In this document: positions 52,515-61,745 of the stretch, piece after piece
How positions within the stretch are numbered: the first letter of the stretch is position 1
Layout: each line of letters opens with the position of its first letter
DNA from: Stenotrophomonas rhizophila
GTDB taxonomy: Bacteria; Pseudomonadota; Gammaproteobacteria; Xanthomonadales; Xanthomonadaceae
Reading direction: 5' to 3'
Length of the DNA stretch: 64,000 bases
Assembly (NCBI RefSeq): GCF_000661955.1
Contig: NZ_CP007597.1
Coordinates: 799,605 to 863,604, forward strand
Made by a program: the position numbers and the translations under genes
Notes under the pieces: generated by a model
Databases searched by the model: none
Told to the model about the DNA's origin: nothing
The model's input: the letters and a program-made list of their open reading frames with translations, nothing else

Positions 52515-53300
52515 TCAAACAGTGCGCAGGCGCGCGTCGAAGCGCAGCCGCACGTAATCGGCGGTCCACTGGCCGCGCCCGTCGCACTGGGTCGGTTCGA
52601 GCAGCGCGACCGCAGCGCCGATGACGTGCTGGCGCTGCGTGGCGTCCAGGCCGGCCAGGAACGGAGGGGCGAAGGTCCGCAGCCAGCCGCGCATGCCGGT
52701 GGGCAGTGCGGTGGGACGCACCTGCGACTCGATGTAGCGCACCTGGAAGCCGTGCGCGCGCAGGCGATCGGCATAGTCGTCGGCGGTGGGGAAGTACCAC
52801 GGGAACGCCGGCACCGCGTGGCCGTTGCTGCACAGGGCGGCCTGCAGCGCGCTGGTGATGGCCACCACGTTGCCGTGCCCGCCCATCTCGGCGACGAAGC
52901 GGCCGCCCGGCTTCAACGCGCGGGCGACGCCGGCGATCACCTGGTCGGCGCCGCGCATCCAGTGCAGGGCGGCGTTGCTGAACACCGCATCGAACTGGCG
53001 GTCGAAGGTCATGGCATGGGCATCCATGACGTGCGCCTCGATGCCGCGTGCGCGCGCACCGCCGACCAGTTCCGGCGAGGCGTCCACGCCGGTGATGTGC
53101 GCGCCGCTGAGGGCCAGGTCGAAGCTCAACACGCCGTCGCCGCAGCCCAGGTCGAGGATGCGCTCACCGCGCTGCGGGTCGAGCAGCCGCGCCACCGCGC
53201 CACCGAGCACGGGCACGAAGCCGGCGTCGATGGCGTAGTCGTGGGCGTTCCACGGGTGGGCATCCGTGCCGGGGGTGTCGAAGCTGTCGAAGGCGCTCAT
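52515..53300 (-). CDS. Class I SAM methyltransferase (trans-aconitate methyltransferase-like) inside the leu operon
   Basis: 261 residues: motif [18 protein letters not shown] (about 46-62), [24 protein letters not shown] and [14 protein letters not shown], then [20 protein letters not shown], the pattern of Tam-like enzymes that methylate small organic acids. Tam methyl-esterifies trans-aconitate and, in yeast, Tmt1 methylates 3-isopropylmalate, an intermediate of this very pathway, so a role on leucine-pathway acids is a reasonable inference. It sits 9 bases after leuA and 34 before leuC, so it is co-transcribed. Confidence 0.88.
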   Translation of the reverse strand: MSAFDSFDTPGTDAHPWNAHDYAIDAGFVPVLGGAVARLLDPQRGERILDLGCGDGVLSFDLALSGAHITGVDASPELVGGARARGIEAHVMDAHAMTFDRQFDAVFSNAALHWMRGADQVIAGVARALKPGGRFVAEMGGHGNVVAITSALQAALCSNGHAVPAFPWYFPTADDYADRLRAHGFQVRYIESQVRPTALPTGMRGWLRTFAPPFLAGLDATQRQHVIGAAVALLEPTQCDGRGQWTADYVRLRFDARLRTV

Positions 53301-53309
53301 GGAAACTCC

Positions 53310-54863
53310 TTATGCCGCGGCGCTGGCCGCGGGTTGTTCGGCGGTGGCGTTGCGCTGGCGCAGCAGGCGGTTGGCCACGTCCAGCCAGGCCAGTGCGGAG
53401 GCTTCGATGATGTCGCGGCTGGTGCCGGTACCTTCGTACTCCACACCGTCGTGGCGCACGCTCAGGTTGGCCTCGCCCCGTGCATCGGCACCGATACCGA
53501 CGCTGTGTACGTGGTAGCTGTCCAGCATCAGCTGCACGCCGGTGGCTGCCGACAGCGCGCCGAACAGCGCATCCACCGGGCCATCGCCCTGCGAGGTTTC
53601 GGCCACGCGGTTGCCGTCCGGGTCGGACAGTTCCACCAGGGCGTTGGCGCGGCTGCCCACGTCGCTGATGGTCATCGAGGCCAGGCGGTAGCCGTTCTGG
53701 GTGGCGCTGCCCTGCATCAACACCTGCAGGTCGGCGTCGGTGACCACGCGCTGTTGCTCGCACAGGGCCTTGAACTGTTCGAACACGTGCTTCAGTTCGT
53801 CTTCGTCCAGCCAGAAGCCCAGCGCACGCAGGCGCTGTTCAACCGCGGCGCGGCCGCTGTGGCGGCCCAGCACCATCTGCGAGGACTCCCAGCCCACGTC
53901 TTCCGGGCGCATGATCTCGTAGGTGCCACGGTGGCGCAGCATGCCGTGCTGGTGGATGCCCGACTCATGCGCGAACGCGTTGGCGCCCACGATCGCCTTG
54001 TTGCGCTGGACCGGCATGCCGACCAGACGCTGCAGCAGCTGCGAGGTGGACACGATGCGCGGGGTGTTGATGCGGGTGTCTTCCTCGTAGAAGGCGTTGC
54101 GCACCTTCAGCACCATGGCGATCTCTTCCAGCGAGCAGTTGCCGGCGCGCTCGCCGATGCCATTGATGGTGCACTCCACCTGCCGCGCGCCGCCTTCGAT
54201 GGCGGCCAGCGAGTTGGCCACGGCCAGGCCCAGGTCGTTGTGGCAATGCGCACTGAAGATGATGCGGTCGCTGTCGGGCACCCCGGCGATCACCCGCTGG
54301 AACATGCCGCGGATCTCTTCGGGGGTGGTGAAGCCCACGGTGTCGGGCAGGTTGATGGTGGTGGCACCGGCGGCCACGGCCACGCGGGCTACCTCGATCA
54401 GGAAGTCTTCTTCGGTGCGGGTGGCGTCCTCGGCGGAGAACTCCACGTCGTCCACGTAACCGCGGGCCAGGCTGACGTGCTTGTGCACCGATTCCAGCAC
54501 CTGCTCGCGGCTCATGCGCAGCTTGTGTTCGCGGTGCAGCGGGCTGGTCGACAGGAACAGGTGCAGCCGCGGATGGGCGGCCGCTTCCAGCGCCTTGGCC
54601 GAGGTTTCGATGTCGGTCGCCAGGCAGCGCGACAGCACCGCCAGGGTGGTCTGGCGCAGTTCGCGGCCGATCAGCGTCATCGCTTCGCGGTCGGACTGCG
54701 AACTGGCCGGGAAGCCGGTTTCGATGATGTCCACGCCCAGCTCGGCCAGGGCGCGGGCCATCACCAGCTTCTGCGGCGGGGTCATGCTGCAGCCGGGGGA
54801 TTGCTCGCCGTCGCGCAGGGTGGTGTCAAAAATTCTAATGCGGGGGGAGTTGGGCGTGGTCAC
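53310..54863 (-). CDS. leuA: 2-isopropylmalate synthase
   Basis: 517 residues from GTG 54863, which overlaps the ilvA stop as GTGA and has GAGGAGA upstream. The TIM barrel shows [15 protein letters not shown] (metal and substrate site), [14 protein letters not shown] (His-x-His metal ligands) and NGIGERAGN; the C-terminal LeuA dimer domain (about 390-510) ends in a flexible Ala-rich tail. It condenses acetyl-CoA with 2-oxoisovalerate and is normally feedback-inhibited by leucine at that domain. Confidence 0.97.
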   Translation of the reverse strand: MTTPNSPRIRIFDTTLRDGEQSPGCSMTPPQKLVMARALAELGVDIIETGFPASSQSDREAMTLIGRELRQTTLAVLSRCLATDIETSAKALEAAAHPRLHLFLSTSPLHREHKLRMSREQVLESVHKHVSLARGYVDDVEFSAEDATRTEEDFLIEVARVAVAAGATTINLPDTVGFTTPEEIRGMFQRVIAGVPDSDRIIFSAHCHNDLGLAVANSLAAIEGGARQVECTINGIGERAGNCSLEEIAMVLKVRNAFYEEDTRINTPRIVSTSQLLQRLVGMPVQRNKAIVGANAFAHESGIHQHGMLRHRGTYEIMRPEDVGWESSQMVLGRHSGRAAVEQRLRALGFWLDEDELKHVFEQFKALCEQQRVVTDADLQVLMQGSATQNGYRLASMTISDVGSRANALVELSDPDGNRVAETSQGDGPVDALFGALSAATGVQLMLDSYHVHSVGIGADARGEANLSVRHDGVEYEGTGTSRDIIEASALAWLDVANRLLRQRNATAEQPAASAAA

Positions 54864-55972
54864 CAGGAGGTCTCCTCGACAGCGATGTCGGATGGGGTCA
54901 CAAAGGAAGGGGAAGCAGCGGGAATCTTGGGTGGGGCGAGCGCGGTGGGCAGCGGTAGTCGCGTTCGCTCGCTGGCGCGGCGGCGGGGTTTGCGCGGGGG
55001 GCGCGGGCGGATGTCGGCCAGCAGCTGGGCCAGCACCATCGCGTCGATGTTGCCGCCGCTCACCACCGCGCACTTGCGCTTGCCGGCCACGCGGCGGCCC
55101 GCGGCCAACGCCAGGGCACCGGCGCCCTCGGCGATGACATGTTCTTCCAGGGCCAGCCGCACCAGGGTTTCGCGCAGCTCGGCCTCGCGCACGATCACCA
55201 CATCGTCCAGCAGCGCGCTGCACAGCTTGCGGGTCAGGAAGCCGGGAATCTTCACCTTGACGCCGTCGGCCAGGGTGGCCACCGGGGTGATCTCCCGGAT
55301 GTCGCCGCGGATGGCGCGGGCCATCGAATCGACGCCCTCGACCTGGGCACCGACGATGCGCACGCCCTGCGATTTCAGCGCCAGCGCCACGCCGGAGGCC
55401 AGGCCACCGCCGCCGATGGGCACGATCACCACGTCCGGCGCATGCGGCGCCAGTTCGATGCCCAGCGTGCCTTGCCCGGCGATCACGTCGGGGTCGTCGA
55501 ACGCAGACAGGAAGCGGTAGCCGTGCTGGTCGGCCAGCGCACGCGCGAAGGCGTAGGCCTCGTCGTAGCTGGTGCCGTGCTGGCGCACGGTGGCGCCCCA
55601 GTGGGCCACGCCGGCGATCTTGGTGGCCGGTGCGCCGTGCGGCATCACCGTGATGGCCGGAATGTTCAGTCGGTAGGCGGCCCAGGCCACGCCCTGGGCG
55701 TGGTTGCCGGCCGAGGCGCAGATCACCGGGCGGTCGTCACCGCGTTCGCGCCCGGCCAGCAGCGCGTTCAATGCGCCGCGCACCTTGTAGGAGCCGGTGC
55801 GCTGCAGGTTTTCCAGCTTCAGCCAGACCCCGAAACGCTCGGCATAGTGCAGCGGGGTCGGCGGCAGATAGCGGCGCAGCCGCGCCTGCGCGGCCAGCAC
55901 GTCGGCGACGCTTACGTCGCCTACGTCCGGTTCCTGCGGGGTACGGCTAGCCGGCATCACGCACCCGGCCAT
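54860..55972 (-). CDS. ilvA: Threonine dehydratase, catalytic domain only, with a basic C-terminal tail
   Basis: About 370 residues. PLP fold-type II features: [14 protein letters not shown] (Schiff-base Lys), [19 protein letters not shown] (phosphate loop) and SGGNIDA. It deaminates threonine to 2-oxobutyrate, the entry to isoleucine. The C-terminal ACT-like regulatory region of typical IlvA (514 residues in E. coli) is missing, so it resembles TdcB; instead a Pro/Arg-rich tail of about 50 residues ([18 protein letters not shown]) follows. Start is uncertain: ATG 55972 and 55957 precede the conserved part, and the frame is open to 56095. A 135-base gap separates it from ilvM. Confidence 0.88.
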   Translation of the reverse strand: MAGCVMPASRTPQEPDVGDVSVADVLAAQARLRRYLPPTPLHYAERFGVWLKLENLQRTGSYKVRGALNALLAGRERGDDRPVICASAGNHAQGVAWAAYRLNIPAITVMPHGAPATKIAGVAHWGATVRQHGTSYDEAYAFARALADQHGYRFLSAFDDPDVIAGQGTLGIELAPHAPDVVIVPIGGGGLASGVALALKSQGVRIVGAQVEGVDSMARAIRGDIREITPVATLADGVKVKIPGFLTRKLCSALLDDVVIVREAELRETLVRLALEEHVIAEGAGALALAAGRRVAGKRKCAVVSGGNIDAMVLAQLLADIRPRPPRKPRRRASERTRLPLPTALAPPKIPAASPSFVTPSDIAVEETSW

Positions 55973-56107
55973 GGTGATCGTCGCGGCGCGGTACGCGCTG
56001 CGACGGCGCACGGTGCGACGTTGTGCATCCTGCACGCGCACCATTTGCACATCCATGTGCTGCGAGAAGAGACCTCCGTACCGGCACCGATGCAACGGTG
56101 CGGGCGT

Positions 56108-56362
56108 TCATGCGGATACTCCGGGTTCGAGCGCGCTGATGCGCACCGAAACACAGTCGTAGATCTTCTCGATCTGGCGGCACAGGGTTTCCGGCGGACG
56201 GCTGCTGTCCACCACCATCTGCAGGTGCCAGCGGCCGTTGTCGGCCGCGTTGGGCGCACCGGCGATCGCGCGCGGCGCGAAGCCGCGGCGTTCGGCCATG
56301 CCGATCACGCGCAGCAGCGCGCCCTCGGCGGGAACCAGCACCAGGTCAAGCCGGTATTGCAT
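56108..56362 (-). CDS. ilvM: Acetolactate synthase small (regulatory) subunit, IlvM-like
   Basis: 84 residues forming one ACT domain: YRLDLVLVPAEGALLRVIGMAERRGF, then WHLQMVVDSSRPPETLCRQIEKIYDCVSVRI. This matches IlvM, the short partner of IlvG, which in enterics stimulates the large subunit with little valine feedback. Its ATG (56362) lies inside the end of ilvG (17-base overlap), coupling translation of both subunits. Confidence 0.9.
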   Translation of the reverse strand: MQYRLDLVLVPAEGALLRVIGMAERRGFAPRAIAGAPNAADNGRWHLQMVVDSSRPPETLCRQIEKIYDCVSVRISALEPGVSA

Positions 56363-58079
56363 TGGGGAACTCCTGGGACTGATGGGCAGGGTTGCTTTCC
56401 AGCATGGTGCTGTTGGCGTTGTTGGGCGGCACCAGCGGCCACACGTTGGCGCGGGCATCGATGGCCACGTGCAGCAACGCCGGGCCCGGCTGGGCCAGCA
56501 GCGCGGCCAGGCCACCCTCGACGTCGTCGCGGGCCTCGATACGGGTGGCGGGAATGCCGAACACCTGGGCCAGCGCGGCGAAGTCCGGGTTGTCGGACAG
56601 GTCGATCTCGCTGTAACGCTCGGCGAAGAACAGTTCCTGCCACTGGCGCACCATGCCCAGCGAACTGTTGTCCAGCAGCACGATCTTCACCGGCAGGCGG
56701 CACCGCGCGATGGTGGCCAGCTCCTGCACGTTCATCATGAAACTGCCATCGCCGGACACCAGCACCACGGTGCGGTCGGGGCAGGCGAACTGCGCGCCCA
56801 TCGCCGCCGGCAGGCCGAAGCCCATGGTGCCCAGTGCGCCGCTGGTCAGGTGGTTGCGCGGGTGGTTGAAGCGGCAGTGCTGGGCCACCCACATCTGGTG
56901 CTGGCCCACGTCGCAGGCAATGATCGCGTCGCTCGGGGCCAGCTCGCTCAGCCGCTTCAGCAGCGCCGGGGCGTAGATGTGCTTGCCCGGTGCGTCGTAG
57001 CGGGCGGCGAAGCGTTCGCGGTGGCTGCCGCAGCGCTTGCGCCAGGCCTCCTGCGACGCCGGCGTGGTGGCCGCGGCGGTCAATGCACGCAGCGCGCTGC
57101 CCACGTTGCCCGGCACGGCGATGTCGGCACTGCGCAGCTTGGAGATCTCATACGCATCGGCGTCGATGTGGATGACCCGCGCGAACGGGGCGAACTCGTT
57201 CAACTTGCCGGTGGCGCGGTCGTCGAAGCGCGCGCCGACCACGATCAGCAGGTCGCTTTCCTGCACGGCCATGTTGGCGGCGCGGGTGCCGTGCATGCCC
57301 AGCATGCCCAGGTAGTGCGGATGCTGCGGCGGCAGCGCGCCCAGCCCGCGCAGGGTCAGCACGGTGGGGATCGCGCTGGCGTCGACGAAGGCACGGAAGT
57401 CCTCCACCGCATCACCCAGCGCAACACCGCCCCCGGCGTAGATCACCGGCTTTTCGGCGGCGGCGATCGCGGCAATGGCCTGCGCCACTGCGTCGTCCTG
57501 CGGTGCCGGCGGCGGGCTGACCGTGGCCGGGGTGTGCGCCGGCAGGTGCGAGGCATCGGCGATCTGCACGTCCTTGGGCAGGTCGATCAGCACCGGCCCG
57601 GGGCGACCCTCGCGGGCGATGCGGAAGGCTTCGCGGACCACGCGCGGCAGGTCGTCCACCGAGCGCACCAGCCAGCTGTGCTTGACGATCGGCATGGTCA
57701 GCCCGAACACGTCCAGTTCCTGGAACGCGTCGGTGCCCAGCAGCGGGGTGGCGACCTGGCCGGTGATGCAGACCATCGGCACCGAATCCAGCATCGCATC
57801 GGCGATGCCGGTGACCAGGTTCGACGCGCCGGGGCCGGACGTTGCGACACACACGCCGACCTGGCCGCTGGCGCGGGCATAGCCGTTGGCGGCCAGTGCC
57901 GCACCCTGTTCGTGGCGGACCAGGATGTGCTTCAACCCTGAATCCACCAGGGCGTCGTAGAACGGCATGATGGTGCCGCCGGGGTAGCCGAACAGCGTGT
58001 GCACGCCCTCGGCTTCCAGGGCCTGCGTCAACCAGCGTGCGCCGTTGCGGGGCGCGGTGCTGTGTGCGGAGGTATTCAT
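56346..58079 (-). CDS. ilvG: Acetolactate synthase large subunit
   Basis: 577 residues of the ThDP-dependent family: catalytic Glu in ILVRHEQGAALAANGYARASG, TSGPGASNLVTG, the FAD-binding central domain, and the ThDP motif GDGSFMMNVQELATIARC...NNSSLGMVRQWQ. It makes 2-acetolactate and 2-aceto-2-hydroxybutyrate for Val/Leu and Ile. The neighbour ilvM and the size fit isozyme II (IlvGM). It begins 39 bases after ilvC. Confidence 0.96.
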   Translation of the reverse strand: MNTSAHSTAPRNGARWLTQALEAEGVHTLFGYPGGTIMPFYDALVDSGLKHILVRHEQGAALAANGYARASGQVGVCVATSGPGASNLVTGIADAMLDSVPMVCITGQVATPLLGTDAFQELDVFGLTMPIVKHSWLVRSVDDLPRVVREAFRIAREGRPGPVLIDLPKDVQIADASHLPAHTPATVSPPPAPQDDAVAQAIAAIAAAEKPVIYAGGGVALGDAVEDFRAFVDASAIPTVLTLRGLGALPPQHPHYLGMLGMHGTRAANMAVQESDLLIVVGARFDDRATGKLNEFAPFARVIHIDADAYEISKLRSADIAVPGNVGSALRALTAAATTPASQEAWRKRCGSHRERFAARYDAPGKHIYAPALLKRLSELAPSDAIIACDVGQHQMWVAQHCRFNHPRNHLTSGALGTMGFGLPAAMGAQFACPDRTVVLVSGDGSFMMNVQELATIARCRLPVKIVLLDNSSLGMVRQWQELFFAERYSEIDLSDNPDFAALAQVFGIPATRIEARDDVEGGLAALLAQPGPALLHVAIDARANVWPLVPPNNANSTMLESNPAHQSQEFPNAIPA

Positions 58080-58118
58080 GCGGTGACCTTTACGAAAGCG
58101 GGTGGGGGAGCCGCGCGG

Positions 58119-59093
58119 TTACGCGGCTTGACTTTGCAACCAGACCATCTTGGCGCGCAGTTCCTTGCCTACCTTCTCGATCGGGTGCTCCAGGTCGGCC
58201 TGCTTGAACTTGTTGTAGTTGGGCAGGCCCGCTTCGTACTCGGCCACCCAGTTCTTGGTGAAGGTGCCGTTCTGGATGTCGGTCAGCACGTCCTTCATGC
58301 GCGCCTTGGTGCCGGCGTCGATGACGCGCGGGCCGCTGACGTAGTCGCCGTACTGCGCGGTCTCGGAGATGAATTCCAGCATGCGGGTGATGCCGCCTTC
58401 GTAGAACAGGTCCACGATCAACTTCAGTTCGTGCAGGACTTCGTAGTAGGCGATTTCCGGCTGGTAGCCGGCTTCCACCAGCGTTTCAAAGCCGGCCTGC
58501 ACCAGCGCCGAGGCACCGCCGCACAGCACTGCCTGCTCGCCGAACAGATCGGTTTCGGTCTCTTCCTTGAACGTGGTCTGGATCAGGTTGGCACGTGCGC
58601 CGCCCAGCCCGGCCGCATAGGCCAGCGCGTACTCGGCGGCCTTGCCGCTCCGGTCCTGGTAGACCGCCCAGATGCACGGCACGCCCCGGCCGATCTCGTA
58701 CTCACGGCGCACCAGCGCGCCCGGGCCCTTGGGCGCGACCAGCACCACGTCCAGGTCGTCACGCGGCTTGATCATGTCGAAATGCACGTTCAGGCCATGC
58801 GCGAACAGCAGCACCGCGCCCTGTTTCATGTTCGGGGCGAGGACGTCCTCGTACAGTTTCTTCTGGACCATGTCCGGGGTCAGCACGGCGACCAGATCCG
58901 CATCCTTGACCGCCTCGGCCGGGGCCTTGACGGTGAAGCCATCGGCCTGCGCCTTGACCTCGGTGGGGCCACCCGGGCGCAGCCCGATGACAACGTCGAA
59001 GCCGGATTCACGCAGGTTCAGTGCGTGGGCGCGGCCCTGGCTGCCGTAGCCGACAACAGCGATCTTGATCTGGGGCAGGTCGTTGGTGCTCAT
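58119..59093 (-). CDS. ilvC: Ketol-acid reductoisomerase
   Basis: 324 residues, class I. The Rossmann domain starts [17 protein letters not shown]; the cofactor loop [14 protein letters not shown] is the short type. The knotted helical domain has [19 protein letters not shown] (Mg2+-binding Asp/Glu) and [19 protein letters not shown]. It rearranges and reduces acetolactate with NADPH. It is the first structural gene of the operon, behind the attenuator. Confidence 0.97.
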   Translation of the reverse strand: MSTNDLPQIKIAVVGYGSQGRAHALNLRESGFDVVIGLRPGGPTEVKAQADGFTVKAPAEAVKDADLVAVLTPDMVQKKLYEDVLAPNMKQGAVLLFAHGLNVHFDMIKPRDDLDVVLVAPKGPGALVRREYEIGRGVPCIWAVYQDRSGKAAEYALAYAAGLGGARANLIQTTFKEETETDLFGEQAVLCGGASALVQAGFETLVEAGYQPEIAYYEVLHELKLIVDLFYEGGITRMLEFISETAQYGDYVSGPRVIDAGTKARMKDVLTDIQNGTFTKNWVAEYEAGLPNYNKFKQADLEHPIEKVGKELRAKMVWLQSQAA

Positions 59094-59299
59094 GGGGGAG
59101 GTCCTTTGGCGGAAATAAAAAGATGGCCGACGGTCAGCGACGCGTCGGCCAGTCAGGGGAAGGGGTGGCACGCGCAGCGCCACAACCGCACGCATCCGCC
59201 GTGGGGGCGGTGGGCATGAAGGCGGTGGTGGCGGACGGGCGGGTCATGGCGGGAAGGGCAACTCGGGAAGGGGGAGGAAAATGAGGAGGCTCTGAAACG

Positions 59300-59377
59300 A
59301 AAAAACCCGCACCTGGGTGGGTGCGGGTTTTGATGGATACCTGGCAGTCTTGCTTACACGCCGGTCCGTCCCGCACC
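59300..59377 (-). promoter_or_regulatory. Transcription attenuator of the ilv-leu operon
   Basis: Three complementary 8-mers on the minus strand: GGTGCGGG (59377-59370), CCCGCACC (59327-59320) and GGTGCGGG (59313-59306). Pairing of the last two makes a terminator followed by six T residues (59305-59300); pairing of the first two makes an antiterminator. The first copy lies inside the leader-peptide frame, just past its Leu/Val/Ile run, so ribosome stalling there leaves it free to form the antiterminator. Confidence 0.88.
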
Positions 59378-59479
59378 TGTTGGTTGGGTAATAAGTACGA
59401 GGACAAGAAGCGAACGGATCGACGCCCCGCCGGTGTCGGCGTGCTCGATGGATTCGCGGATGGCTGTGCGCTGCAACAT
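59354..59479 (-). CDS. ilvL: ilv operon leader peptide
   Basis: 41 codons from ATG 59479 to TAA 59354. Codons 24-30 read Leu-Leu-Val-Leu-Val-Leu-Ile (59410-59390), all three end products of the operon, with further Ile codons upstream. The stop lies 16 bases past the antiterminator strand, so a freely moving ribosome covers that strand and lets the terminator form. No Shine-Dalgarno sequence precedes the ATG; a promoter-like pair ends 7 bases before it, so the leader may be translated from a leaderless mRNA. The gene is too short and too atypical for ordinary gene callers. Confidence 0.88.
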   Translation of the reverse strand: MLQRTAIRESIEHADTGGASIRSLLVLVLITQPTGAGRTGV

Positions 59480-59486
59480 GAGATCG

Positions 59487-59516
59487 AGAAAACCACAGCG
59501 GTTTTAAGGCTGTCAA
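59487..59516 (-). promoter_or_regulatory. Predicted promoter of the ilv-leu operon
   Basis: Consensus TTGACA (59516-59511) with a weak TTTTCT (59492-59487) 18 bases further. Transcription would begin at or close to the A of the leader ATG (59479). The rest of the gap toward ggt (59517-59744) shows no other recognisable site. Confidence 0.5.
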
Positions 59517-59744
59517 CCCTGGCAGGCATATTTCCAACAGTTTCGCCTGCATCCAGCGCAAAGCCCCGCCACGCAAGGATGGTTGCGGTTGAAATCGTTG
59601 CGGTGAACCCGAATTCACTATTTTGCAGGCACGTTCTGCGCGGATTTCGGTGCCGATGCGGCCCACGGCATGACCATTGTGGGATGCCATCGCGGCCGCT
59701 CTGCCGCCACTATCGGTGTGGCTACCACCCATCAGGAATCCCCC

Positions 59745-61463
59745 GTGTCCCGACGACTTGCCCGCGGCCTGCTTGCCGCCGCCGTGCTGTGTGCCCTTCC
59801 CATCGCCGCCAGTGCCGCCGACCGCGTCACCGGCCATCCCTTCGCCACCCGCTCGGAGGTGATCGCCCCGCACGCGATGGCCGCCACCTCGCAGCCGCTG
59901 GCGACCCAGATCGCGCTGGACGTGATGAAGGGCGGCGGCTCGGCCGTGGACGCGGCGATCGCCGCCAACGCCGCGCTGGGCCTGATGGAGCCGACCGGCA
60001 ACGGCGTCGGCGGCGACCTGTTTGCCATCGTGTGGGACCCGAAGACCCAGAAGCTTTACGGCTACAACGGCTCGGGCCGGTCGCCCAAGTCGCTGACCCT
60101 GGCCGAGTTCCAGCGCCGCGGCCTGAAGGAGATCCCGGCCACCGGCCCGCTGCCGGTCTCGGTGCCGGGCGCGGTGGACGGCTGGTTCGCGCTGCACGAG
60201 CGCTTCGGCCGCAAGCCGATGGCCGACAACCTGGCCCCGGCCATCCGCTACGCCCGCGAGGGCCATCCGGTGGCCGAGGTGATCGCCTACTACTGGGACC
60301 GCTCGGTGCCCAAGCTGTCGCAGTACCCGGGCTTCAAGGAGCAGTTCACCGTCAACGGGCATGCGCCGCGCAAGGGCGAGATGTGGAAGAACCCGAACCT
60401 GGCCAACACCCTGGAACAGATCGGCCGCGGTGGCCGCGATGCCTTCTACAAGGGCGACATCGCCCGCACCATCGGCAGCTACTTCAAGGCCAACGGCGGC
60501 TACCTGAGCTACGAGGACATGGCCAGCCACCACGGTGAGTGGGTGGAACCGGTGAGCAGCAACTACCGTGGCTACGACGTCTGGGAGCTGCCGCCCAACA
60601 GCCAGGGCATCGCAGCGCTGCAGATCCTGAACGTGCTGGAGGGCTACGACTTCTCGAAGATCCCCTTCGGCTCGCCCGAACACGTGCACCTGTTCGTGGA
60701 AGCCAAGAAGCTGGCCTTCGCGGACCGCGCACGCTTCTACACCGATCCGGCGTTCCACCCGGCACCGGTGGAACGCCTGGTCTCGAAGGGCTACGCGGCG
60801 CAGCGGCGTGCGTTGATCTCGATGGACAAGGCCCTGCGCGAAGTGCAGCCGGGCACGCCGAAGCAGCTGCAGGAAGGCGACACGATCTACATGACCGTCG
60901 CCGACGCGGACGGGATGATGGTGTCGCTGATCCAGTCCAACTACCGCGGCATGGGCAGTGGCATGGCGCCCCCGGGGCTGGGCTTCATCCTGCAGGACCG
61001 CGGTGAGATGTTCGTCCTGCAGAAGGACCACCCGAACGGCTACGCGCCGGGCAAGCGCCCGTTCCAGACCATCATTCCCGGCTTCGTGACCAAGGACGGC
61101 AAGCCCTGGATGAGCTTCGGGGTGATGGGCGGGGCGATGCAGCCGCAGGGGCACGCGCAGATCGTGATGAACATGGTCGACTTCGGCATGAACCTGCAGG
61201 AAGCCGGCGATGCGCCGCGCATCCAGCACGAAGGGTCGACCGAACCGACCGGGCAGGCCACGGCGATGAGCGACGGTGGCGAGGTCAACCTGGAAACCGG
61301 CTTCCCGTACGAAACGGTGCGCGCGCTGATGCGCAAGGGCCACCGCGTCACCTTCGCCGACGGCCCCTACGGCGGCTACCAGGCCATCCTGCGCGACCCG
61401 GACACCGGCGTGTACTACGGCGCCTCAGAAAGCCGCAAAGACGGCCAAGCCGCAGGCTATTAA
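59745..61463 (+). CDS. ggt: Gamma-glutamyltransferase
   Basis: 572 residues from GTG 59745 with AGGA upstream. A signal peptide (RLARGLLAAAVLCALPIAASA-AD) sends it to the periplasm. The proenzyme has GGSAVDAAIAANAALGLMEP and GNGVGGDLF in the large subunit; self-cleavage is expected before the Thr of EGDTIYMTVADADG (about residue 382), giving the N-terminal nucleophile of the small subunit. The oxyanion region reads YRGMGSGMAPPGLGF. It cleaves glutathione and transfers the gamma-glutamyl group. It diverges from the ilv operon. Confidence 0.93.
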   Translation: MSRRLARGLLAAAVLCALPIAASAADRVTGHPFATRSEVIAPHAMAATSQPLATQIALDVMKGGGSAVDAAIAANAALGLMEPTGNGVGGDLFAIVWDPKTQKLYGYNGSGRSPKSLTLAEFQRRGLKEIPATGPLPVSVPGAVDGWFALHERFGRKPMADNLAPAIRYAREGHPVAEVIAYYWDRSVPKLSQYPGFKEQFTVNGHAPRKGEMWKNPNLANTLEQIGRGGRDAFYKGDIARTIGSYFKANGGYLSYEDMASHHGEWVEPVSSNYRGYDVWELPPNSQGIAALQILNVLEGYDFSKIPFGSPEHVHLFVEAKKLAFADRARFYTDPAFHPAPVERLVSKGYAAQRRALISMDKALREVQPGTPKQLQEGDTIYMTVADADGMMVSLIQSNYRGMGSGMAPPGLGFILQDRGEMFVLQKDHPNGYAPGKRPFQTIIPGFVTKDGKPWMSFGVMGGAMQPQGHAQIVMNMVDFGMNLQEAGDAPRIQHEGSTEPTGQATAMSDGGEVNLETGFPYETVRALMRKGHRVTFADGPYGGYQAILRDPDTGVYYGASESRKDGQAAGY

Positions 61464-61477
61464 CCCAACGCGGCGGG

Positions 61478-61500
61478 GTAGAGCCGACCGTTGGTCGGCT
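61478..61500 (+). repeat. GTAG palindromic unit after ggt
   Basis: GTAG followed by AGCCGACC-GTT-GGTCGGCT, a perfect 8-bp stem, 14 bases after the ggt stop. It likely stabilises or ends the ggt transcript. Confidence 0.9.
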
Positions 61501-61542
61501 GCTCTCCTCAACTCACCGACCCACTGTCAGAGGGGCGCGGTG

Positions 61543-61706
61543 GGTGGGTTGGCGGGACCCTGAGCCGCATGGATGCGGCGACGGAGCTTACATGGGTGAG
61601 GGCACATTGCTTGCGAGGCACTGCCTCGCATGTGCCCGAACGCACAGCCGCCAGCGGCTGGGCCGGGCCGCGGAGCGGGACTTGCAGCGTGTCCCGTCAA
61701 CCCACC
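61543..61706. other. 164-bp multi-hairpin element bounded by a 16-bp inverted repeat
   Basis: GGTGGGTTGGCGGGAC (61543-61558) pairs with GTCCCGTCAACCCACC (61691-61706) with a single G.T. Inside lie GCCGCAT-GG-ATGCGGC (61564-61579), a composite stem GGGCACAT (61600-61607) with ATGTGCCC (61630-61637) enclosing TGCGAGGCA/TGCCTCGCA, and CAGCCG-CCAG-CGGCTG (61645-61660). The whole would fold as a closed multi-branch structure in DNA or RNA. No open frame of note. I recall similar hairpin-rich intergenic blocks in Stenotrophomonas but cannot verify this here. The rest of 61501-61745 is featureless. Confidence 0.75.
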
Positions 61707-61745
61707 CGGCGCGACCCTGCCACCGACAGCGCAACGGTGTACGCC

